DNA of 51,651 nt from positions 1 to 51,651 of the forward strand of contig DAOUKM010000006.1 of assembly GCA_034421295.1 (NCBI GenBank). The letters are read 5' to 3'. Below the pieces are notes generated by a model that was given only the letters and a program-made list of their open reading frames with translations, was not told the DNA's origin and did no database searches. Numbering within the stretch: the first letter of the stretch is position 1; every line of letters starts with the position of its first letter. A program made the translations under genes and the position numbers. This stretch comes from CAUZIR01 sp034421295. Lineage in GTDB: Bacteria; Chloroflexota; Dehalococcoidia; Lucifugimonadales; UBA2962. Of the stretch, positions 8,852 through 15,861 are shown piece after piece.

Positions 8852-9590
8852 GTGCGCCAAGAGGCGCGAAGGTTGAACGTTCCCGATGGGGAACCCGGCC
8901 AGGAGTGGGCCGGTGGCCAGGGAAGCAGGCATGGGGGCCAGAGGCAGAGCCGTGTCTGAAGCCTTCCCGACAATGTGGTGGCGGCTACCCTGCTGTGCCG
9001 CGCACTGCTAGCCAGAGTGTCGTTACGGTCACGAAAGGAACTGCTGTTTGAAGCGTCGCACGTGCGACCACCCGCTCACGGTAGGGCGAGGGTGGAGTCA
9101 TCGGACTCTCTGTCTCCCATTCACAGAGATAGCCCGATCAGGGCAGGGATGCCGTACTCCCTTTGACCGGCATCCTCCGATGACGAGCGCGGCAGAGAGC
9201 CAAGCTAGGCGTAGAGGCAGGACCTAAGACGATATGAAGACGCAACCTTTGCGAACTTGGGAAGCTCGTTCGGCTACCCGGTGACGGAGCAGGCCAGCCT
9301 TCGGCCAATGCTGGACGGGTGACAGAGCCCTCGTAGTAGTCCGAGGACGGGAAAGCCGTCCACATGGCGAAGGAGGGCAGTCGGATGGGTGTGGAACGAA
9401 GCGAACTATGCCGGAGGAGGGATGTATGCACCCGACGGCGATGGCGGAAAAGTCGATGTTCCCGACCAACAGGTCTGCCCCATCTGATGGAGAGCCGGAT
9501 GCGGTGAAAGCCGCACGTCCGGTTCGGTAGGGGGGACGGCGCAGACCAGCCGGAGCAATCCGGCCATCGGCGGCGCCGTCCCTACCTAAT
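8852..9590 (+). ncRNA. ORF-less group II intron 2 (739 nt)
   Basis: This intron opens with GTGCGCC at 8852 and has a canonical 34-nt domain V at 9492-9525 (GAGCCGGATGCGG, GAAA loop, CCGCACGTCCGGTTC). A domain VI stem follows (GGACGGCGC pairing with GCGCCGTCC), and the intron ends CCTAAT. IBS1 AGTGGG (8846-8851) pairs with CCCATT at 9116-9121 (one G-U), and IBS2 CGACG (8841-8845) pairs with CGTCG at 9054-9058. EBS2-EBS1 spacing is 62 nt here and 57 in intron 1. The end at 9590 is the only A-pyrimidine end nearby that keeps the transposase in frame (DEW-AIGRRY). Segment 9320-9380 is the homologue of 7490-7550 in intron 1. No reverse-transcriptase ORF remains between it and domain V. Confidence 0.88.
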
Positions 9591-9708
9591 CTATCGGGCG
9601 CCGCTACCTGACGCTTGTATCTCCAGAGATTGACCAGGAACTGGAAGCATCGCCGAAGGCGATGCTTCCACAACCAACTGCTGCGTGAACAACATCAACA
9701 GGATGACG

Positions 9709-9722
9709 CCTTAATACACCAC
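9709..9722 (-). repeat. Right terminal inverted repeat of the IS256-family element
   Basis: The bases CCTTAATACACCAC are the reverse complement of the left end. They lie 21 bases after the transposase stop codon at 9686-9688. Confidence 0.75.
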
Positions 9723-9794
9723 TTGTATGTTGCCGCAGCCCCGCAATTAGGCCAATTTGTGGGGTGGGCGAGAGGGGCGCGTCGTTAATCACTG

Positions 9795-9935
9795 GGTGAG
9801 TCAGGGGGTAATCCCTGACTGCACCGGCGTCAAGTTTGACACCCCTCCCGCCGTGCTTGTCGCTCCGAACGGATACAGGGGCTAAAGGCCCGCATCTACA
9901 AGTGTGGAGGACGAGACAACATTACATGCGGGAGG
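9795..9935 (+). ncRNA. Candidate bridge RNA region of the IS110-family element
   Basis: IS110-group elements transcribe a guide (bridge) RNA from the non-coding end just upstream of the transposase gene. This stretch holds a hairpin at 9799-9820 (AGTCAGGG, six-base loop, CCCTGACT) and a second stem CCCGCAT/ATGCGGG (9889-9895 with 9926-9932) closing a 30-base loop. The position and stem-loops fit; I cannot define the element ends or target- and donor-binding loops. Confidence 0.35.
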
Positions 9936-9941
9936 TTGCTA

Positions 9942-10869
9942 ATGGTATTGGTAGCTGGCATCGACGTCGGTAAGGCCAATCTGGACGTCTCGGTGGCGGA
10001 AGGTCCCGTAGTCCGGTTCAACAACACGGCGGTGGGACTGACCAAGCTGTTGAAACATCTGAGGGCACTGGACGTCACCATGGCCGTGTGTGAATCGACC
10101 GGCGGGTACGAACGACCGTTTGCGAAAGACCGAGATCGCCATGTACGTGGCCCATCCGAACCGGGTGCGTGCATTCGCTCGGGCCTGCGGGTACGAGGCC
10201 AAGACCGATCCGAGGGATGCCCAGGTCCTCTCGCGCTACGGCTAGGTGTTCCCGGATGCGGAGACACCGGCCCGGGAGCTGGAGCCGGAACGCGAGGAGC
10301 TGCAGGATCTGTTGCGACGCCGCCGGCAGCTGTTGGAACAGAGAGTCCGGGAATTGGGACGCATCGATAAGCGCGTCACACCCTATGCGGCAAGGTCCAG
10401 CAGACGCCACATCTCATGGCTTGAGAAGGAGATAGCTCGTCTGGACAAGGAATATCAGGCCGCCTTGCAAAGGAGCGCTCCCATGGCGCAGCGGGCCGCG
10501 CTGTACCGCACCGTACCTGGAATAGGTCCGCTGACTGCGGCGGTCCTGGTCGCGCATCTGCCCGAACTGGGAAAGTGGGACAGCAAGTCCCTGACCTCCC
10601 TGGTGGGCCTGGCTCCCTGGTCGAGGGACAGTGGAGGTAAGCGGGGCAGGCGCGCAATCAGGGGCGGCCGTGGCCTGGTGCGGCGGTCACTCTACATATG
10701 TGCGTGGGCGGTGATCCGCCACGACAGCGAGATGCGACGCTTCTACCGGCGTCTGCGTGAGCGTGGCAAGCCTGGCAACGTCTCAGTAGTGGCTGTTATG
10801 CGCAAGCTGCTATTGCAACTCAACGCCATCGCTCGCCGAGGCAGGCCTTGGATGCCGATGACAGCCTAG
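9942..10869 (+). pseudogene. IS110-family transposase, frameshifted with an amber codon
   Basis: The ATG at 9942 follows GGGAGG by seven bases. The N-terminal DEDD domain shows AGIDVGKANLDVS, CESTGGYERPF and, in the shifted frame, AKTDPRDAQVLSRYG. The C-terminal Transposase_20 domain shows PGIGPLTAAVLVAHLPELG and GLAPWSRDSGGKRGRR. The frame changes near 10121 after ERPF, probably by a small deletion, because the segment usually between ERP and the VAHPNR stretch is shortened. TAG at 10243-10245 lies where family members often read Gln (YGxVFPDAE). The four acidic catalytic positions appear kept, so decay is recent, but no full product can be made. Family members use the bridge RNA to choose insertion sites. 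Confidence 0.87.
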
Positions 10870-10872
10870 AAC

Positions 10873-10902
10873 CAGTGATCTAGCCCATGGGCTAGATCAC
10901 TG
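10873..10902. repeat. 30-nt perfect palindrome after the IS110 transposase
   Basis: The sequence is its own reverse complement over 30 bases, centred on CCCATGGG and beginning CAGTGATCTA. It starts four bases after the transposase stop. There is no T-tract, so it may be a transcript-stabilising hairpin, a protein-binding site or part of the element end. Confidence 0.7.
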
Positions 10903-11422
10903 CCCTTGACACTCAACACGGATACTTGACGGGACGTGACCCTCCTGTGACCCACGCGTCCGGCCAGTCGAGAATTGACTCCGAAGTCAACTTGACCGGA
11001 GTTGTGACTGCATGGCCCTATTCTCTGAACAACGGCCGACTTGTCTCCAACGCAACCAGCGCTCTTATCGTTGAACTTGTTATCGCCCCTCTCCACCTGC
11101 GCAATAGAGCAATACCGCAGCAGTCCCGTTCCTCCCGGACCTCTCAGCCTGCACCCGGCCGACGAGTGAATAACACTACGCCACAATCAGGACCAGCGCC
11201 GGGAGCCACAATCTCTTCGATCTGAGGATCGTGCACCTCGGCCTTTGACCGAGCGCTGAGGATTTCCGGAAATGCAACGTAGCGAGACTGGCATCCGTCA
11301 CACTGCAGATCTGAGCAGGACTTCCGGCGAGAGGCCTGGCTTCCCTTGAGGCATATCGCTACTTCGCTTATCGGTGATCCGTCTTACTTCCACTGGGGCC
11401 GTCCGGGTACGAATGGAGCACT
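10903..11422. other. Intergenic region without recognisable gene
   Basis: This stretch of about 520 bases separates the IS110 remnant from the end of the minus-strand metallopeptidase gene. A 99-codon open frame exists on the plus strand (10926-11225) but has no ribosome site or recognisable motif. The right end of the IS110 element is probably somewhere here (TTGACA-like motifs at 10905-10930), but I cannot define it. Confidence 0.5.
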
Positions 11423-13789
11423 TTAGTCGCCGTAGTAATGGCGCCTTATGATCGGCCCGGCTATCGCTGCAGCCTCTTCATCTGCCTCCCTGACAAATGC
11501 AATGCTCACGTAGCATGCTCCTCTCTCCACCCCTCCACACTCTCCTTCATGCGTGTCGTTGTGCAGCGCCGTATAGAGTCGACCGAATCCGGCGCTGCTG
11601 GCTGACTCTCCAAGGCTTTCATGCAGGTCGAGGAACAGCGCGCTGCCCAGAACGTAAGGACAGGAAGACCAGCCGGGCGGCGGAGGCGGGGGCTTGGCTT
11701 GCCTTTGTTCCCTGCTGAGGAGATCCAGCTCGTAGAGGTTTTCCACGGCTCCGCAGTCTAGAGAGGACGAGAGTGTCTCGCCTGCCGATATAGCCGCGCG
11801 GAACTCGGCTCCTCCCTCGGCGATCCATCTAGGGCTAAAGGGCCAGTACGTGTGGGCCAGCTCATGAGCAATAAGGGCCTCGTCTTCCTCATAGGCCGGG
11901 TCGACGATGAAGCCGAAGCCGCCCGGGCCTCCGCCTCCCCTGTGGGGCGTCGTGTCCGCCACCAGCAGACCGACGTGAGTCCTCGGGAAGGGAATCCTCA
12001 TGAACCCCTCCTGGCTACGCAGGATCCGCTCGAATATATCCATCGTGCGGAAGGTCGCCCCGGACATAAGGTGGATTACCGACGCGACGACTTGCCCCGA
12101 ATGAGGAAGCTCCAATGGGCGATTCTCAACCGTCACTTCCTCGCGGTTCAAGAGCACTTCCAAAAGGTCGGGACGACTTGGAATCACTTCCTGCAGGGCC
12201 GCCACGATCACCGAATCTTCGTCGGTGATTCCATCGCTCAGGGTCGGATGTGACAGGGTCGCGTAGAGAAACTCCTCGCCATCCAACCTCGACAGCGAAG
12301 TCATCGCGGCCGCATCCACACCATCGACCGTCTCCAGGAAAGGCATTTCGATTATCTGGATGATCGTGTCTTCACGATTCTGGCGTGAAGACATCCTCAG
12401 TAGGTCGGTTACCACGGATAGCTCGTCCGGATTGAGGCCGTCCTGCAGCCATGACTTCTGCGCGACTGTCTGCAAGATCCTGTGCGATCCGGACCCCAAC
12501 TTCCTCGACTCCCAGGAATCCCAGAGTCGATGTACAGCAAACTGCTCGGATTCTGATATGCCGTCCCGCACCCAGTCCAGGGAGTCCACCACTTCGGCCG
12601 CAACCGGATCCAGTATCCTGAGCCCAAGGAGCGCAACATTTCCCAGATCTCCATCGGCGATGTCGCCGCCGAGCATGGGATCGTCCACAATCCTGCCCAG
12701 ATGGCCTCCGTCCCTGTACAACTCCAACGTCTGAATGATGTACACGTCGACGGAATCCACCGCATCAAGGAAGGACAGGTCCACCAAACGCGCCACGATC
12801 TTCGGGTCAGAGTGGGCGACGACGCCTATGCTGAGCACGACATGGTAGTCCCAGACGTTTATGCCGTCCTGCACCCATGGCTTCCTAGCCAGACCGACGA
12901 AAGCCTCGGGTGAGAGTACGTAGATTTCGAATAGATCCATCAGGGCCCTGTGCTCCAGGCCATCCTCTAACCCAATGCGTAGATGCGGGTCAGTTTCGCT
13001 GGCTGACCCTACCAGGTCGAGAATCCACGGCATGCCCTCTATCGCCGCAACTATCGCCGGGCCCTGAGATTCCAGGTATAGCAGGGCGACCTGCGCAGGT
13101 TGAACGGCTTCAGGTAGCGCTCTGTCCGAGAGGAGCCGGTGAACATCGTCAGGGGCCGAGCGCATCAGGCTTCCGAACATCGAAAGGATGAGCCAATCGC
13201 CCCTTCTTTCCACCGTGTCGAGAAATTGCAGGGCCACGATGCAAGCGGTCGCAGTGCCGTCCCGTCGGGATAGGTTCTCAATACTGCGGAGAATGGACAC
13301 CGTGTCATTGCCTAATTCTCCGTCCCGTCCCTGAATCCAATCCCTGTCCATCAACGCCCAGAATACCTGTGGGGACCGCTCCGAAAGCCCTTCGAGCCTT
13401 GCGACGTCCTCCGGATCTCCATCTTCAGTCCATGGCAGTGCCTCTATCGCCGCCAACGCATCGGCCGATCCTCTGTCAAAAGCCGTGTGTGGGGGAGTAC
13501 ACATTGGTGTTGGCCGTCTGATCTGGATCTGCGCCTGCGATAAATGCAGGCCAATGAGCTTGAAGACATCGTCCCGAGTGAGCTCGCCGTCTAAGTAGTC
13601 GACGATGGCGGCCAACACTTCGTCGCGATCGATGTAGTTGCTGCCATTGGAGTCATAGCGTCGGCCCAGGTCTTCCTCGGCGTGCACTGGCTCCGGGTCG
13701 TAGGCCTGCCATGCGGCCGCTGCCAACACGAGCAGCAAGAATGGAAGGCAGACTTCCTTCCATCTATGCGGGCCCATTCGACTCACCAT
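11423..13789 (-). CDS. Secreted gluzincin-type metallopeptidase with PWxxDGI repeats
   Basis: This 788-residue protein is probably exported: residues 10-36 form a signal peptide. Residues 44-60 (RYDSNGSNYIDRDEV) look like a single EF-hand or dockerin-like calcium loop. Residues 110-560 contain a helical repeat of about 50 residues with the signature (L/M/K)PW(V/I/L)xDGI, for example at 119, 255, 305, 406 and 447, reminiscent of HEAT solenoids. The catalytic motif HELAH (642-646) and the downstream EGGAEF (Glu658) give the HExxH...E zinc site of gluzincins. Cysteines in the last 120 residues suggest disulfides. It likely cleaves proteins outside the cell, with the repeats as a binding scaffold. 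The exact peptidase family is uncertain. Confidence 0.85.
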   Translation of the reverse strand: MVSRMGPHRWKEVCLPFLLLVLAAAAWQAYDPEPVHAEEDLGRRYDSNGSNYIDRDEVLAAIVDYLDGELTRDDVFKLIGLHLSQAQIQIRRPTPMCTPPHTAFDRGSADALAAIEALPWTEDGDPEDVARLEGLSERSPQVFWALMDRDWIQGRDGELGNDTVSILRSIENLSRRDGTATACIVALQFLDTVERRGDWLILSMFGSLMRSAPDDVHRLLSDRALPEAVQPAQVALLYLESQGPAIVAAIEGMPWILDLVGSASETDPHLRIGLEDGLEHRALMDLFEIYVLSPEAFVGLARKPWVQDGINVWDYHVVLSIGVVAHSDPKIVARLVDLSFLDAVDSVDVYIIQTLELYRDGGHLGRIVDDPMLGGDIADGDLGNVALLGLRILDPVAAEVVDSLDWVRDGISESEQFAVHRLWDSWESRKLGSGSHRILQTVAQKSWLQDGLNPDELSVVTDLLRMSSRQNREDTIIQIIEMPFLETVDGVDAAAMTSLSRLDGEEFLYATLSHPTLSDGITDEDSVIVAALQEVIPSRPDLLEVLLNREEVTVENRPLELPHSGQVVASVIHLMSGATFRTMDIFERILRSQEGFMRIPFPRTHVGLLVADTTPHRGGGGPGGFGFIVDPAYEEDEALIAHELAHTYWPFSPRWIAEGGAEFRAAISAGETLSSSLDCGAVENLYELDLLSREQRQAKPPPPPPGWSSCPYVLGSALFLDLHESLGESASSAGFGRLYTALHNDTHEGECGGVERGACYVSIAFVREADEEAAAIAGPIIRRHYYGD

Positions 13790-14041
13790 TCAATGCCAAG
13801 TGGATGCCCCCTGGCCATCTGGCAAGGGCTGTGCGAGTGCTTATTACGCCGATAGGTATGAGGTCAGGGTGAGAAATGGTGACGATGCCTCATGTAAGTC
13901 TGTGATCTGTCCTCGCGCCCCGACCTGAACCCCAAAATCTGGTCCTACCGAGACGTTAATGCGCTGGACTGATGAACTGGGAATAGGTACTAAGACACAA
14001 GCACAGTTGGGTGCTTGTGATAGACAATTTGAAGCAGGGGG

Positions 14042-15142
14042 CTATGCCATTTCGTACCGTCGCACGGTTTCGCGGAGCCGTTCAGCGTATCGATATATGC
14101 CGTCGACTGACTCGATGGGCAAGCGCTCGATTGATCTGTCCTCACCGATCAGGCCCAGGTAATACTGTTTGCTGTTGAAAAAGAGCCTGCAGATGGGCTT
14201 TCGGTTGCTGTCGTCCAGCAGCACACCACAGTATGACTTCGTGTCGCGGATAGCGACTCGGGCGGCGGATATGTCCTGGCTTACAATCGCCTTTACTACG
14301 AAGTACCCCTGCAGTTCATCCTCGGTGGTCACGATGCCAGAGGTGTCCTTCCCCTCAGGCTCGGCTTCTTCTTCGCTCTTCTCCGGCACCTCTTCCTGAT
14401 CCGCTCCGCTCTGTAGAGCTGACTTAAGGCGGTCGTCGACGCGGTCGGCGAGGAATTGCTGGCACGCTTTCTTTGTGACACGCAAGAACTGTTCGATCAC
14501 CGGCCTCGTTCTAGTGCCGTCGTACACTTGTCCGGCAACGTAGCGGGCGAAATCCTCGGAAGGATCGGCCCATTCTCTGGCCAGCAGCTTCTTTGTCTCA
14601 CGTATGTACTTGAGGTCCTTCGCAGTGCTGAGGATCTGGTCGAGATCAAAGGAAGTCTTCGTGAAACGGCGTAGCTCCTCAACCTCGGCCTCGCTGAAGT
14701 TGAGGAGATCGAGTTCGAAGAACGGCCTGCTGACCATCTTGTTGGGCTCTTCCAGATCTGCAAAGAATCGATAGGCTATGCCGTCCGTGAGTACGCCGAA
14801 CCGCGCCTGGGTGACGCTGAAATAGCGGTACAGCTGTGATGCATGGTCCTTGTCAAGCTCCGTGCCGTACTTCTTGCATTCGAAGATGATGACGGGCGCG
14901 TCATCTTGCAGGATGGCATAGTCGACCTTCTCGCCCTTCTTGGTGCCCACATCGGCCGTGAACTCGGGCACCACTTCCGCAGGATCGAAGACGTTGTACC
15001 CGAGCACATGGCTTATGAACGGCATTACGAGGGCCGTCTTGGTGGCCTCTTCCGTTTCGATCTTGTCCAGCCGCTTTTGCGCACGTAGTGAGACCTCCCG
15101 CACCCGGTCGATAAGGTCCATTCCCTCCATTGATTGAACCAA
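14042..15142 (-). CDS. HsdR N-terminal-domain nuclease-like protein
   Basis: This 366-residue protein carries the type I restriction enzyme R N-terminal (HSDR_N) fold. The PD-(D/E)XK nuclease signature is VDYAILQDDAPVIIFECKK, with Asp in VDYAI and Glu-Cys-Lys as the active site. An acidic linker (PEKSEEEAEPEGKD) leads to a C-terminal domain of about 90 residues (TTEDELQGYFVVKAIV, CGVLLDD, ICRLFFNSKQYY) often found in stand-alone members. There is no helicase domain and no neighbouring methylase or specificity gene, so it is an orphan nuclease-like protein and not a complete restriction system. I chose TTG at 15142 because AAGGAG lies seven bases upstream; ATG codons at 15130 and 15121 are alternatives. 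Confidence 0.85.
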   Translation of the reverse strand: MVQSMEGMDLIDRVREVSLRAQKRLDKIETEEATKTALVMPFISHVLGYNVFDPAEVVPEFTADVGTKKGEKVDYAILQDDAPVIIFECKKYGTELDKDHASQLYRYFSVTQARFGVLTDGIAYRFFADLEEPNKMVSRPFFELDLLNFSEAEVEELRRFTKTSFDLDQILSTAKDLKYIRETKKLLAREWADPSEDFARYVAGQVYDGTRTRPVIEQFLRVTKKACQQFLADRVDDRLKSALQSGADQEEVPEKSEEEAEPEGKDTSGIVTTEDELQGYFVVKAIVSQDISAARVAIRDTKSYCGVLLDDSNRKPICRLFFNSKQYYLGLIGEDRSIERLPIESVDGIYRYAERLRETVRRYEMA

Positions 15143-15291
15143 TTCGCTCTCCTTTCGAAACCGCCTAGCGAAGATGGAATGATCGGCCGGGCGTGCCTCA
15201 AGATGGCCCGTGTCAACGCGCTATCCGCATGGCCAACCCTGATTTCAAGTGTAAAGGCGTTAAGACTATAGCGCCGGAAGTTGCTGTGTTT

Positions 15292-15440
15292 CTACTCGAT
15301 ACCATCGAGATGATCCAGGACGTCTTGCAGCACCGCATCGAGGTCAAGGCTCTCGCTATTGCGCAGGCCGGCCTCTGCAAATAGCGACAAGCGCTCCCCC
15401 AACGCCACCTTCTCACGCTCCAGTTCGTCGATACGACTGA
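15292..15440 (-). pseudogene. Remnant of a coiled-coil C-terminus, possibly from a recombinase or transposase
   Basis: A minus-strand reading ends with stop TAG at 15292-15294 and encodes KISRIDELEREKVALGERL and then about 27 residues to DVLDHLDGIE. It is a charged heptad-like helix resembling C-termini of transposases or recombinases. No start and no upstream domain remain; a stop precedes it. I cannot name the parent family. Confidence 0.35.
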
Positions 15441-15861
15441 TCTTCCGACCTCGGCAGGACCTCTGATCCCCTCAGAACGCATGTGCTCGGGCGATCCCGG
15501 CACGGTACCGGACTCTCGATGCGCTGCCGTGCAGCCGGAGTATCCCACCGAATCTACCCGGATCTCACAAATACTAACTGTATATATGAGCTAATTCTGA
15601 CCATTAGCTAATATCGATGTGGTAACGTGCCCTGCGGCGAGTATCGAATGCGTTTGAGATTCCGATCAAACACTTGCATTTGAAGGGGTCAAGGAGACAA
15701 GGGCGGAGCGACGGACTGCCCCTGGCAATTGTGCGGAGGGCCGTTACGGCAATCCTGCCCGGAGCCTCCGGGACACGCAGGTAGGGAAAGCATGAAACCC
15801 AGCACCGATTTAGAGCCGATTCCGGCGATGGCCGGGAATACTGCGCCTGGAGGGCGTCTAG
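15441..15861. other. AT-rich intergenic region upstream of the cadherin-metzincin gene
   Basis: No gene is apparent. The stretch 15550-15640 is markedly AT-richer than its surroundings and holds an inverted repeat AGCTAAT/ATTAGCT (15589-15595 with 15603-15609), so it is the likely promoter or operator area for the plus-strand gene starting at 15862. Confidence 0.4.

Larger units (their letters stand above)
7061..9688 (+). pseudogene. IS256-family transposase, split by two group II introns and two amber codons
   Basis: The gene starts at ATG 7061 after the ribosome site AAGGAAAGG. Joining exons 7061-7067, 7748-8851 and 9591-9688 gives 403 codons including stop, exactly the family length. The N-terminus becomes MDLLGILRKRGADGDVDFL and the C-terminus HDEWAIGRRYLTL, both typical of mutator-type transposases. 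DDE-region motifs YVWLDAL, ISDAHRGL and NPLERLNKEIRRRTD are intact. However, TAG stands at 7972-7974 where RLRKGSYF is expected (Lys AAG) and at 8623-8625 where QLEDRF is expected (Glu GAG), each one base from the sense codon. The transposase would act on the 14-bp ends of its own element. Even with splicing it should be inactive unless TAG is suppressed. Confidence 0.88.
6963..9722 (+). mobile_element. IS256-family insertion sequence carrying two group II introns
   Basis: The ends are a perfect 14-bp inverted repeat (GTGGTGTATTAAGG at 6963-6976, its complement at 9709-9722). Inside lies one IS256-family transposase gene, split by introns at 7068-7747 and 8852-9590. The element is 2760 bp; without the introns it would be 1341 bp, the usual size for this family. 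I do not see a matching 8-9 bp target duplication outside the ends, so the insertion is old or rearranged. The transposase also has two in-frame TAG codons, so the copy is probably not autonomous. Confidence 0.85.

Noticed and set aside
9062..9068. GTGCGAC as an alternative 5' end of intron 2
   Set aside because: The GTGCGCC at 8852 is supported by EBS/IBS pairings and by continuity of the transposase after DEW; coding similarity stops at 8851.
9642..9670. 13-bp hairpin with GAA loop, looking like a terminator
   Set aside because: It lies inside the last exon of the IS256-family transposase (EASPKAMLP) and has no T-tract.
10926..11225. 99-codon plus-strand open frame after the IS110 remnant
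   Set aside because: No ribosome site, no recognisable motif and low-complexity end; not supportable as a gene.
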